Assembly (NCBI GenBank): GCA_027563935.2
Contig: CM050451.1
Coordinates: 33,309,565 to 33,373,564 of the forward strand
Direction of reading: 5' to 3'
Length of the DNA stretch: 64,000 nt
Source of the DNA: Costus lasius
Lineage: Eukaryota > Streptophyta > Magnoliopsida > Zingiberales > Costaceae
A program made the translations under genes and the position numbers. Shown in pieces: positions 24,636 through 37,351 of the stretch (position 1 is the stretch's first letter; each line of letters begins with the position of its first letter). The notes under the pieces were generated by a model that worked only from the letters and a program-made list of their open reading frames with translations, was not told the origin of the DNA and made no database searches.

Positions 24636-26344
24636 TGTTGGGGTATGCCCTTAAGGCTAATGTTTGAGGCCTATGGGAATGTATCTGTATCATGTAATAA
24701 ACTGTTATGTTTATAAAGGCATGGTTGTTATTCAGTTAGCTACATTGTCTGCTGCAATATATGTTCTTCTGAATAATGTCTCAAAGCTGTTCAGCTGGGC
24801 TGACTAGCTATTAAGTCCTTAGTCGATGTATCTTGGTGAACATGAGACAGCCTCGATATGGTTAAGACTAATATGTGTTCTAATCTTATAGGATGCTTCG
24901 AGCATGGAATAAGATGTAGACTCATGGGTGCATGGGATGTACTGGACAGACCCTACTAGGATGTTCAGTTGTTTGTCACAACGTGAATATTCCTTGTATA
25001 AGACAAGTGGCACATTTCCTCTGACTTGAGATCACTTGTGTTTCCTAAATGATGATTGTCATTATTTTGAGTTAGTTCAATATCATTTGAAACATAATGA
25101 TTATAGACTATCTTGGATGGTGAGCTTGAGTCAGGTTAGGGCACTAGTGATAGACACAGGATTGCCGTCTCCTTGTTTAAGGAGTGTGATGTTCTAAAGG
25201 GGCCCCCTGGATGAGATGATTGAGAGAGTGTATGGCCATACCCAGGTGACAGTGTTCATCTGATCTAATCATGCTCATCATATTGGAGTTACGAGCTTGA
25301 CAGGCTTGTCCAATAAGAACATCCAGTGGCAAAGGAAATATGTATGCTTTGTGAAGTCGATTCACACTTGTGCTGTTTTTGGGTGTAGTCTTGGAAGACT
25401 CTTTCCTTTATATCGGGAGACAGTGATGTGTTGCTAGATACCCCTCACTGATCGTGATAATGAGAGTTATCGTTACCGACATTTAAAGGAAACCCTCAGG
25501 GTCGCACAATTTGATGATATGGCTTACTTAAGTCAGATCGTGTGGACTGAATTGTTCGGGTTCAGTTTAAAGGGATTTAAGCTCTGATTGTGAGTGAGAT
25601 CTGGTCTGATCATGTTTGATTGATTAGGGCTAGGGATCGGTAAGCTTCGATCGGGAGATTGGATGCTAGATCATTGAGATCAGGAGCATCAAAAGATCAA
25701 CGGTCAGATCAAGCACCTTAGGGTTTAATGTGATCTGGACTAATTGCTTGGGTTATTTGGTCTTGAACCAAACCAAAATGAACCAGCTCATTGGTTGAGC
25801 GTATGGTTCACTTTAAGAGAGATTTGCGATTGGGTAAACCCATGATCGCAAGTGGAAGTATGGTTTTCTATTATTAGAAAACATGTCACTTACGTGACCA
25901 CGTCCCGTGTGGACTCTCTTCACGCTTCCCTCTCGCCCTATTGTCGCCGCTCGGGGTTGTCCTTGAGACATTCGCTTGTGGAGAAGTGGTGGTCGACATT
26001 GGGGAGAGGTTTTCGCCAAGCAAGGAGATCTTCATCCCTTCATACGACAAGCACTTCTTGGAGCCTTGCTAGCACAAGTTGCACCAAGAGAGTAGGCGGC
26101 TTCCTCATCTTGTGTGCGAAACTTAGGAGAAGTTCTCGATTGATCTTTCCTTCCAAGGCGCCATCCTCTAATGGCTATGGTATGAATTGCATCTTCTTCT
26201 ATTATGTTTTAAGGTTGATCACATAATGCATGCGCAATGATTCTTTGAAGCCCTTCCGTCCGCTGCATGTTATAATTTGCGCCACTTTAGGGTTTTCGCT
26301 CCCCCTAGAAGGGGACCCCCCTTACAGGTTAAGGGGTACTTTCA
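24636..26344 (+). repeat. Element D 5' LTR
   Basis: 1,709 bp, TGTTGGGGTATGCCC to GGGGTACTTTCA. Near its 3' tip it carries the imperfect palindrome CCCCCTAGAAGGGG. Confidence 0.95.
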
Positions 26345-28175
26345 ATTGGTATCAGAGCGAGTTAATCGCATGCTTATTTGATTGCTTTGTTTCGGTGATC
26401 CTTGAATGAAGATGCATGCTTAGATCTATCATGCGTAATTTTTCATATTAACTTGTTTCATGCCGAAACCAAAGTTATGTTTTAATTGCGCATATGTGTT
26501 GAAATGTTGGCGCTTAATGTATGTTTTTCTTCAAAAATATTACTTGCGCGTTTTCACCTTAGATCTAAGCCGCCTACAGTAAACCCTTAGACGGGTTACA
26601 AGGGTTGAAGTCAACCCCTAGGTTAGATCCGACCAGTCTGATCAGTTCATCTGACAGCCTGAATGGGTCGACCAGATAGCACCTTGGCGCAAGCCTATGG
26701 TGGCTATAGGTCGACTGCAGACAGGTGTGTAGCGATGTCTGATTGAGACGACCAATGAACGCACCTGAGTTAGGCCCGGGGTCACGCCCGCTTGCCAGAT
26801 CTCAGTGTGGTCGTTCAGCCCTGTCGCATGCATAGTTGACCTTATGGTCGACTCGAGTCAGTTACGACTCGGTGCATGTAAGGGCAGAGGATCTGACTAG
26901 GGTGGATGAGTGGATCCCTAGTAATGGACCGTTGTAAGGTTGTAAGGCAAATAAGGAAAATTAAAATTGATCCCATGGGGTTTTTTCAAAATTTATTTTT
27001 CCTGACTGGATCACATGATGGTTGTTGAATCTGCTTGTTTATTTAGTCTTATGTGGGCTGCCTGTTTTTAATGTGTGCTGTGCTGGGGCCTGCGTGCCTG
27101 GATTAATTGTTGTAAATTAATTTTATTTATGTGATCTGCGAATCACAATTTAATTAATTTATAATGTGAAAGTGACCTGCGTGTCACTCTTGTCTAGATA
27201 GTTAAATTTGTAATTTAATTAGACAAGAGCACAGAGCACACTTGGCAGAGGCGCTTGCAGCAGTGGCTGGACCAGGTGAGAGGTCTAGGGTTCGACCCTA
27301 GGACCTGGCGCATTTCCTGGTGGGCGCACCAGAGCTGCTAATTGGCGCTTGGGCCCTGGGTTGGGCCAGATAAGCAGTTAAAGACCCATGAAAAGCAAGT
27401 GCAGACTTAAGTTAGGTTAAGGTCTCACTAGGGCTATGGGCTTTTACCACATAAGACACATGCTTTCTTTTATAGCTTTATATTAGAATTGCATGAGTAA
27501 ATTTATCTTCTGCTATCACCATAGGAATTGCATGATAGGCAAGAAGATAAAAGACCGTTAAAATCCAACGCTTATATATCAAGCTCGTAAGCCTTCTGAC
27601 GCGAAACCTCACTGTTCTGATTATCGTTGGAGCCGTGTTGTACCCACTCAGTGGGCACGTCCATCTATCTTCAGACGGTGCGGGATTACACCTGTGTGTT
27701 ACAGATTGGGGATTTATCCCCTCTCGTTGCTCAGCATAGCACATGGTGGTCCAGGGAGTAGGTCGGGTCAGCTTGACCGTGTAGGCTACATATGTGGCGC
27801 ATATGGTAGCACATGGAGGCAGCCATCTGTGGGGTCAGAGATTGTGTTGTACCAACTCAGTTGGCACAGTCTGCTGGACTGCCCAGATGAAGGGGAATCG
27901 CACGGGTTGGCGATCGGCAGGGACTGCCTACCAGAAACTAATGCTTGTACTCTCTGTGCATCTTATCTCGCCTGAGCGGGACGCGGAGACCAAGTATGAA
28001 ATCTGGATCCCATCTCACTAAAAGAGTTCTACTCTTTCGGGCTGTTTTGCTGGATTTTTCACGCCTGATAAAATAGTGAGAAAAAGAATCTTTCTTAAGT
28101 CCTGATTGATTCTTATACATTGATACTGACCTTGCTGTTCTTGCATTGTTGTAGATACCTGCAGCAACGAACACC
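26345..28175 (+). other. Element D 5' leader with primer site
   Basis: Primer site TGGTATCAGAGC at 26347-26358. Non-coding, about 1.83 kb. It contains an A-box-like TGGCAGAGGCG at 27243, the TTCGA-loop hairpin at 27282-27305, and a CTGAC at 28126-28130 followed by a T-rich tract ending in AG at 28153-28154, just before the gag start. Confidence 0.75.
27282..27305 (+). other. Leader hairpin with TTCGA loop (D copy)
   Basis: Stem CTAGGG / CCCTAG around TTCGA, extended by GGT / ACC beyond one bulged G. Compared with B, one A-T pair is G-C here, a compensating change. Confidence 0.65.
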
Positions 28176-31100
28176 ATGAACTTCAATGTGCGATCCCTAC
28201 TGGAAAGGGAGAAGTTTGCTGGGCCAAACTTCTCTGACTGGTTTGGACACCTTAAGATTGTTCTTAAGGCAGAGAGGAAACTGTATGTCCTCGAGACGGC
28301 GATACCGCCGCAGCCCGCTCCGAACGCCGCAAGGGCGGTTCGGGAAGCCTATGAAAAGCACGTCAATGATAGCATTGATGTCGCTTGCCTGATGCTAGCG
28401 TCTATGACGCCACCGCTGCAGCGTCAGCATGAGGATATGTCTGCTAGAGACATGATTACAAACCTCAAGATGCTGTATGCTGCACAGGCGAGGACAGAAC
28501 GCTACAATTTGACAAAGCTCTTCTTTCAGAGCAAACTGGCTGAAGGGAGCCCAGTAGGAGCTCACGTGCTCAAGATGATTGGGCACAAGGAGGCTCTAGA
28601 GAAACTGGTGCATACCATTAACCAGGAGCTTGCTGTAGACATTATTCTGCAGTCTCTCCCGCCATCATTCGACGCGTTCATTATTAATTTTAATATGAAC
28701 AAAATCGATTGTACTCCGGCAGAGCTGCTGAATATGCTCTTGACCACTGAGGAAACTCTGAAGGGTAAGCCTTCGACCTCTGTCTTAATGGTTCCTTCCA
28801 GGAACAAGAAGAAGGGGAAGAAGGGCAAGGCCCCGGTCAAAAGCTACAGCAAGGCTCTGAAGCAGAAGGTGAAGCGGTCTAAGGAATACAGGTGTTTCCA
28901 CTGTGGCCAGCTGGGTCACTGGAAAAAGGACTGTAAAGCGCTCCAAGGAGATAAGAGGGGAAGCATCGCTTCTGGCTCAGGTATATTCGTGACTGAGGTC
29001 ATGTTTTCTTCTTCTGTATCATGGGTGTTGGACACTGCATGTGGAGTTCACATTTGTTCAAATGTGCAGGAACTCAAGAGAAGAAGGCAGGTGGGACAGC
29101 ATGAGGTGGACCTACGAGTTGGAAACGGGGCACGGGTTGCTGCTGTTGCTGTAGGAGACTACTTTATTTCTTTACCATCTGGACTTGTATTGGAACTAAA
29201 CAGTTGTTACTTTGTTCCCAGTATAACTAAAAATATTATCTCCATTCCTGCTCTTGTCAGGAAGGGATTTTCCTTTGAATGCAATATTTCAAAGTGTATT
29301 TTATCTTTTGATAATATTGTTTATGCAACTGGTTCAATAAGCAATGGGTTATTCATGTTAGACATGGAAAGTTCTATACATAATGTTGATATTAAGAAAG
29401 CCAAGTATGCTGATGACAGCACCTTGCTATGGCATAGTCGTTTAGGCCATATAAACGAGAAACGCATTAAGCGGTTGCATGATCATGGACTGCTGGGATC
29501 ATTCTCCTACAAGGAGCTTGATACATGCAAAGCTTGTTTAATGGGTAAAATGACGAAGTCACCTTTTCCTCACAAAGGTCAAAGGGCTTCAGGTTTACTT
29601 GACCTTATACACAGTGATGTGTGTGGGCCTTTTAGTAAACATGCCAGAGGTGGCTATCAGTACTTCATTACCTTTACTGATGATTTCAGTAGATATGGGT
29701 ATGTCTATCTGATGAGACATAAGAGTGAATCTTTTGACAAGTTCAAAGAGTTCAAGAATGAAGTTCAAAATCAGCTAGGCCGCAATATCAAGGCACTTCG
29801 CTCAGATCGAGGTGGTGAATACCTAAGTCATGCATTTACTGACTATCTAAAAGAGTGTGGGATTATCTCACAGCTCACTCCGCCAGGAACACCGCAATGG
29901 AATGGTGTGTCCGAGAGGAGAAATAGAACGTTACTTGATATGGTTCGTTCTATGATGAGTCAGGCTACTCTTCCCTACTCCTTTTGGGGTTTTGGGCTGG
30001 AAACAGCTGCAAAAGTACTAAACCGAGTGCCATCCAAGGCAGTTTCAAAGACGCCATATGAGTTATGGTATGGGAAACAGCCAAGCTTGACATTTATCAG
30101 GATCTGGGGCTGCGAGGCTTATGTCAAGAAGCTCGCCTCTGGGAAACTAGAGAGCAGATCTGACAAATGTATCTTTGTCGGTTACCCTAAGGAAACTAAG
30201 GGTTATTATTTCTACGATCCCAAAGAGAACAAGGTTTTTGTTGCTCGGACGGCCATATTTCTTGAGAAGGAGTTTCTTCTGCAAGAGGCCAGTGGGAGAG
30301 AAATAAAGCTGGATGAGATTCCAAAGGAAGGACAAAGTGCTCAAGCAGAGTTGGATGAGCCTGAGCCGGTAGAACAGGTTATTGAACAACCTGAGGCTCA
30401 GATATCACGGGAACCGCGAAGATCGGGAAGGATTCGTCGACAGCCTGAGCGCTATGACGGAGTCTATATCATTGGTAATGATGAACCCCTCACTTATGCG
30501 GATGCGGTCAGTGGACCGGAGTCAGCGAGATGGCTTGAAGCTATGCGCGCCGAGATGGACTCCATGTCAGATAACCAGGTCTGAGATTTGGTTGATCCGC
30601 CTCCGGGAGTTATCCCTATAGGCTGTAAATGGATCTTCAAGAAGAAGATTGACATGGATGGTAACGTAGTTACCTATAAAGGCAGGCTAGTTGCGAAAGG
30701 TTTCAAACAAATCTACGGGATAGATTATGATGAAACTTTCTCTCCTGTAGCCATGTTTAAGTCTATTCGGATTCTTTTCGCGATAGCTGCATATTATGAT
30801 TATGAGATTTGGCAGATGGATGTGAAAACAGCTTTCCTTAATGGAAATCTGGATGAGGATGTGTATATGACACAACCAGAAGGTTTCACTAATCCAGCAG
30901 ATCGTCATAAGATATGCAAGTTAAAGAAGTCTATTTATGGACTTAAACAAGCATCCAGAAGCTGGAATATTCGTTTTGATGAATCAGTTACGGAATTTGG
31001 TTTCATCAAGAACGAGGATGACCCGTGTGTATATAAGAGGTTTAGTGGGAGCGTGATTACTTTTCTAGTCCTCTACGTCGATGACATCTTGATCATTGGA

Positions 31101-32057
31101 AATGATATTCCTGAAATGCATGCTGTTAAGGCATGGCTGAGGAAATGTTTCCAGATGAAAGATCTAGGAGAAGCAGCCTATGTGTTAGGTGTGAAGATCT
31201 ACAGGGATAGATCTAAGAGGCTTCTCGGGCTGTGCCAGAGTACTTACATCGATAAGGTCCTGGAGAGATTTCATTTAGAGAATTCTAAACGAGGATATCT
31301 TCCAGTCAGACATGGTCTGAATCTTTCGAAGAGTCAGTGTCCACAAACACAGACTGAGAAAGATGAAATGAACAATACGCCTTATGCTTCGGCTATTGGT
31401 TCTATAATGTATGCGATGTTGTGTACTCGCCCAGACGTCGCTTACGGGTTAAGCGTGACCAGTCGTTACCAGAGTAATCCAGGTATGGCGCACTGGATTG
31501 CAGTCAAGAACATTTTAAAATATCTGCGGAGGACCAAAGATATGTTCTTGATATATGGTGGTCAGGAAGAACTCAGTATAGAGGGATATACTGATGCTTC
31601 GTTCCAGAGTGACCAGGATGATTTCCGATCGCAATCAGGCTATGTTTTTAGCTTGAATGGAGGTGCAGTGGTGTGGAAAAGTTTCAAACAGTCAACTGTT
31701 GCTGATTCCACAACAGAAGCCGAGTATGTTGCAGCCTCGGAAGCATCCAAGGAGGCAGTGTGGATTCGTAAGTTCGTGAGAGAACTTGGTGTCGTTCCTT
31801 CGAGTGCAGATCCTTTGGTTATCTTCTGTGATAACACTGGAGCAATCGCACAAGCAAAGGAACCACGGTCGCACCAGAAGTCCAAGCACATACAGAGACG
31901 GTTTCATTTGATCAGGGAGATCATAGATCGTGGCGAGATCAAAGTATGCAAGGTTCATACAGATGACAATCTGGCTGACCCGCTTACCAAGCCTCTGGCG
32001 CAGCAGAAGCATGAGAAGCACTGTAATAATATGGGTTTGAGATTTCTCAACCATTAG
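28176..32057 (+). pseudogene. Element D gag-pol polyprotein, single TGA stop
   Basis: 1,293 codons in one frame, interrupted only by TGA at 30582-30584 (codon 803), where the relatives have Trp in QVWDLV at the start of reverse transcriptase. All signature motifs are present: CCHC knuckle, LDTACG protease, integrase HHCC and DDE, YVDD, and the RNase H acidic residues. The start is the ATG in ACCATGAACTTC. With no LTR divergence seen, the stop is either very recent or was carried in from a defective parent. Truncation would leave gag, protease and integrase but no reverse transcriptase or RNase H. Confidence 0.93.
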
Positions 32058-32066
32058 ATTAAGTGC

Positions 32067-32077
32067 AAGTGGGAGAT
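32067..32077 (+). promoter_or_regulatory. Element D polypurine tract
   Basis: AAGTGGGAGAT directly before the 3' LTR. Confidence 0.9.
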
Positions 32078-33786
32078 TGTTGGGGTATGCCCTTAAGGCT
32101 AATGTTTGAGGCCTATGGGAATGTATCTGTATCATGTAATAAACTGTTATGTTTATAAAGGCATGGTTGTTATTCAGTTAGCTACATTGTCTGCTGCAAT
32201 ATATGTTCTTCTGAATAATGTCTCAAAGCTGTTCAGCTGGGCTGACTAGCTATTAAGTCCTTAGTCGATGTATCTTGGTGAACATGAGACAGCCTCGATA
32301 TGGTTAAGACTAATATGTGTTCTAATCTTATAGGATGCTTCGAGCATGGAATAAGATGTAGACTCATGGGTGCATGGGATGTACTGGACAGACCCTACTA
32401 GGATGTTCAGTTGTTTGTCACAACGTGAATATTCCTTGTATAAGACAAGTGGCACATTTCCTCTGACTTGAGATCACTTGTGTTTCCTAAATGATGATTG
32501 TCATTATTTTGAGTTAGTTCAATATCATTTGAAACATAATGATTATAGACTATCTTGGATGGTGAGCTTGAGTCAGGTTAGGGCACTAGTGATAGACACA
32601 GGATTGCCGTCTCCTTGTTTAAGGAGTGTGATGTTCTAAAGGGGCCCCCTGGATGAGATGATTGAGAGAGTGTATGGCCATACCCAGGTGACAGTGTTCA
32701 TCTGATCTAATCATGCTCATCATATTGGAGTTACGAGCTTGACAGGCTTGTCCAATAAGAACATCCAGTGGCAAAGGAAATATGTATGCTTTGTGAAGTC
32801 GATTCACACTTGTGCTGTTTTTGGGTGTAGTCTTGGAAGACTCTTTCCTTTATATCGGGAGACAGTGATGTGTTGCTAGATACCCCTCACTGATCGTGAT
32901 AATGAGAGTTATCGTTACCGACATTTAAAGGAAACCCTCAGGGTCGCACAATTTGATGATATGGCTTACTTAAGTCAGATCGTGTGGACTGAATTGTTCG
33001 GGTTCAGTTTAAAGGGATTTAAGCTCTGATTGTGAGTGAGATCTGGTCTGATCATGTTTGATTGATTAGGGCTAGGGATCGGTAAGCTTCGATCGGGAGA
33101 TTGGATGCTAGATCATTGAGATCAGGAGCATCAAAAGATCAACGGTCAGATCAAGCACCTTAGGGTTTAATGTGATCTGGACTAATTGCTTGGGTTATTT
33201 GGTCTTGAACCAAACCAAAATGAACCAGCTCATTGGTTGAGCGTATGGTTCACTTTAAGAGAGATTTGCGATTGGGTAAACCCATGATCGCAAGTGGAAG
33301 TATGGTTTTCTATTATTAGAAAACATGTCACTTACGTGACCACGTCCCGTGTGGACTCTCTTCACGCTTCCCTCTCGCCCTATTGTCGCCGCTCGGGGTT
33401 GTCCTTGAGACATTCGCTTGTGGAGAAGTGGTGGTCGACATTGGGGAGAGGTTTTCGCCAAGCAAGGAGATCTTCATCCCTTCATACGACAAGCACTTCT
33501 TGGAGCCTTGCTAGCACAAGTTGCACCAAGAGAGTAGGCGGCTTCCTCATCTTGTGTGCGAAACTTAGGAGAAGTTCTCGATTGATCTTTCCTTCCAAGG
33601 CGCCATCCTCTAATGGCTATGGTATGAATTGCATCTTCTTCTATTATGTTTTAAGGTTGATCACATAATGCATGCGCAATGATTCTTTGAAGCCCTTCCG
33701 TCCGCTGCATGTTATAATTTGCGCCACTTTAGGGTTTTCGCTCCCCCTAGAAGGGGACCCCCCTTACAGGTTAAGGGGTACTTTCA
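32078..33786 (+). repeat. Element D 3' LTR
   Basis: 1,709 bp, apparently identical to the 5' LTR, followed by ACGTT (33787-33791). Confidence 0.95.
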
Positions 33787-35545
33787 ACGTTCTATTTCTC
33801 CTCTCAGACACACCATTCCATTGGGGTGTTCCTGGTGGAGTGAGCTGTGAGATAATCCCACACTCCTTCAGATAGTCAGTAAACTCTCGACTTAGGTATT
33901 CACCACCTCGATCAGAACGAAGTGCCTTGATATTTCGGCCAAGCTGATTCTGTACTTCATTTTTGAACTCTTTGAACTTGTCAAAAGATTCACTCTTATG
34001 TCTCATAAGATAGACATACCCATATCTACTGAAATCATCAGTAAAGGTAATGAAGTACTGATAGCCACCTCTGGCATGTTTACTAAAAGGCCCACACACA
34101 TCACTGTGTATAAGGTCAAGTAAACCTGAAGCCCTTTGACCTTTGTTAGAAAAAGGTGACTTCGTCATTTTACCCATTAAACAAGCCTTGCATGTATCAA
34201 TCTCCTCATAGGAGAATGATCCCAGCAGTCCATGATTATGCAACCGCTTAATGCGTTTCTTGTTAATATGGCCTAAACGACTATGCCATAGCAAGGTGCT
34301 GTCATCAGCATACTTGGCTTTCTTAATATCAATCGCGTGTATAGAACATTCCATGTCCAACATGAATAACCCATTATTAATTGAACCAGTAGCATAAACT
34401 ATATTATCAAGAGATAAAACACACTTTGAAATATTGCATTCAAAGGAAAATCCCTTCCTGACAAGAGCAGGAATGGAGATAATATTTTTAGTAATACTGG
34501 GAACAAAGTAACAACTGTTTAATTCTAATACAAGCCCAGATGGCAAAGAGATGAAATAGTCTCCTACAGCAACAGCAGCAACCCGTGCCCCGTTTCCAAC
34601 TCGTAGGTCCACCTCATGCTGTCCCACCTGTCTTCTTCTCTTGAGTTCCTGTACATTTGAACAAATGTGAACTCCACATGCAGTGTCCAACACCCATGAT
34701 ATAGAAGAAGAAGAAACCATGACTTCCGTCACGTATATACCTGAGCCAGAAGCGATGCTTCCCCTCTTGTCTCCTTGGAGCGCTTTACAGTCCTTTTTCT
34801 AGTGACCCAGCTGGCCACAGTGGAAACATCTGTATTCCTTGGACCGCTTAACCTTCTATTTCAGAGCCTTGCTGTAGCTCTTGACAGGGGTCTTGCCCTT
34901 CTTCCCCTTCTTCTTGTTCCTTGAAGGAAACATTAAGACAGAGGTTGAAGGCTTTCCCTTCAGAGTCTCCTCAGTAGTCAAGAGCATATTCAGCAGCTCT
35001 GCCGGAGTACAATCAATTTTGTTCATATTAAAGTTAATAATGAACGCATCGAAAGAGGGCGGGAGAGACTGCAGAATAATGTCTACAGCAAGCTCCTGGT
35101 TGATGGTATGCCCCAGTTTTTCCAGAGCCTCCTTGTGCCCAATCATCTTGAGCACGTGAGCTCCCACTAGGCTTCCTTCAGCCAGTTTGCTCTGAAAGAA
35201 AAGCTTCGTCAGATTATAGCGTTCTATCCTCGCCTGTGCAGCATACAGCATCTTGAGGTTCGCTATAATTTCTATAGCCGACATATCCTCATGCTGACGC
35301 TGCAGCGGTGGCGTCATAGACGCTAGCATCAGGCAAGCGACATCAATGCTATCATTGACGTGCTTTTCATAAGCTTCCCGAACCGCCCTTGCGGCGTTCG
35401 GAGCGGGCTGAGGCGGTATCGCCGTCTCGAGGACATACAGTTTCCTCTCTGCCTTAAGAACAATCTTAAGGTGTCCATACCAGTCCGAGAAGTTCGGCCC
35501 AGCAAACTTCTCCCTTTCCAGTAGGGATCGCACATTAAAGTTCAT
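33787..35545 (-). pseudogene. Element C gag-pol, 5' portion (gag, protease, integrase)
   Basis: Starts at the ATG of ACCATGAACTTC on the minus strand. The first 229 codons (capsid) are open. They are followed by TAG at 34858-34856 (codon 230, CAG in most relatives) and TAG at 34801-34799 (codon 249, the Trp of the CCHC knuckle GHWKKDC). The frame then runs open through the DTA protease and the integrase D, D, E residues until D interrupts it at 33787. The stop at codon 230 is shared exactly with element E. As written, only a capsid fragment without the zinc knuckle could be made. Confidence 0.92.
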
Positions 35546-37351
35546 GGTGTTCGTTGCTGCAGGAATCTACAACAATGCAAGAACAGCAAGGTCAGTATCA
35601 ATGTCAAGAATCAATCAGGACTTAAGAAAGATTCTTTTTCTCACTATTTTATCTGGCTGAAAAATCCAGCAAAACAGCCCAAAAGAGTAGAACTCTTTTA
35701 GTGAGATGGGATCCAGATTTCATACTTGGTCTCCGCGTCCCGCTCAGGCGAGATAAGATGCACAGAGAGTACAAGCACTAATCTCTGGTAGGCAGTCCCT
35801 GCCAATCGCCAACCCGTGCGATTCCCCTTCATCTGGGCAATCCAGCAGACTGTGCCAACTGAGTTGGTACAACACAGTCTCTGATCCCACAGATGGCTGC
35901 CTCCATGTGCTACCATATGCGCCACATATGTAGCCTACATGGTCAAACTAACCTGACCTACTCCCTGGACCACCATGTGCTATGCTGAGCAACGAGAAGC
36001 GATAAATCCCTTCTCTGTAACACGCAGGTGTAATCCCGCACCGTCTGAAGATAGATGGACGTGCCCACTGAGTGGGTACAACACGGCTCCAACGATAATC
36101 AGAACAGTGAGGTTTCGCGTCAGAAGGCTTACGAGCTTGATATTTTAGCGTTGGATTTTAACGGTCTTTTATCTTCTTCACTATCATGCAATTCCTATGG
36201 TGATAGCAGAAGATAAATAAATCATGCTGTTCTACTTATTTAAACAATAAAAGAAAGCATGGATCTTATGTGGTAAAAGCCCATAGCTTAAGTAAGACCT
36301 TAACCTAACTTAAGTCTTCACTTGCTTTTCTTCATGGGGCTTTTGCTGCTCATCTGGCCCAAACCAGGGCCCAAGCGCCATCTGCAGCTCTGGTGCGCCT
36401 ACCAGGGAAAATGCGCCTGGTCCCAGAGTCGAACCCTGGACCTCCTACCTGGTCAAGCCTCTGCTGCATGCGCCTCTGCCAAATGTGCTCTGTGCTCTTG
36501 TCTGATTAATTTACAAATCAATCTATCTAGACAAGATTGACTCGCAGGTCAATTACATTTTATAAATTAAATGCAATGTGATGCGCAGATCACAATATAA
36601 AAATAATTTACAAAATTAACCAGGCACACAGGCCCCAGCACAGCACACATTTAAAAACGGGCAGCCCACATAAGATTAAGTAAACAAGCAAATGGCATCA
36701 ATCAGCATGTGATCCAAACAAGAAATTAAAACTTTTGAAAAACCCCATGGGATCATTTTAATTTCCTTATATGCCCTACTACCTTACAACGGTCCATCAT
36801 TAGGGATCCACTCATCCAACCTAGTTAGATCCACTGCCCTTGCATGCACCAAGTCCTAACTGACTTGAGTCGACCAAAGGTCAACCATGCATGCGCCAGG
36901 GCCGAACAACCCTCATGAGTTCTGGCAAGCGGGTGTGACCCCGGGCCTAACTCATGTGTGTTCGTTAGTCGTCTGAATCAGACATCGCTACACGCCTGTC
37001 TGCAGTCGACCAATAGCCACCACGTGCTCGCGCACAGGTGCTATCCGGTCAACCCATCAAGGCTGTCAGATGATCTGATCAGACTATCTGGATCTAACCT
37101 GGCGATGACTTCAACCCTAATAACCCGTCTAAGGGTTTAAAGTAAGGCCTTAGATCTAATGTGGAGCGCGCATGTGATAGAGATTTTTGATAAAACCTAG
37201 ATGCGCCAGCAAGCAAAACAACAAAAACAAGTTTCGGCATGAAACAAGGTAACATGTATATTCGCATGTTGTTAACTCTAGATCTAAACATGGATCACAA
37301 AACATGTAGCAATCATATAAATCATGCATTAACGATGCCTCTGATACCAAT
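35546..37351 (-). other. Element C 5' leader with primer site
   Basis: Non-coding leader. The primer site (TGGTATCAGAGG on the minus strand) is at 37338-37349. It carries the TTCGA-loop hairpin at 36419-36442 and the candidate splice-acceptor tract just upstream of gag (about 35566-35595). Confidence 0.75.
36419..36442 (-). other. Leader hairpin with TTCGA loop (C copy)
   Basis: On the minus strand, stem CCAGGG / CTCTGG around TTCGA. Relative to B and D, one T-A pair has become C-G, a compensating double change, and one pair is G-T. Confidence 0.65.

Larger units (their letters stand above)
24636..33786 (+). mobile_element. Element D: Ty1-copia retrotransposon, complete, one stop codon
   Basis: 9,151 bp with two 1,709-bp LTRs (24636-26344 and 32078-33786) between ACGTT TSDs, inserted into the integrase region of C in opposite orientation. 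I found no difference between the LTRs in the stretches compared, so it is among the youngest insertions here. A single in-frame TGA at codon 803 is the only lesion seen in gag-pol. Confidence 0.95.

Noticed and set aside
27243..27311. Possible tRNA gene or SINE head (A-box-like and B-box-like motifs)
   Set aside because: No acceptor stem, no anticodon arm, the stem has a 5-nt loop instead of a 7-nt T loop, and the segment is embedded in the leader of three copies. Reported only as a structured element.
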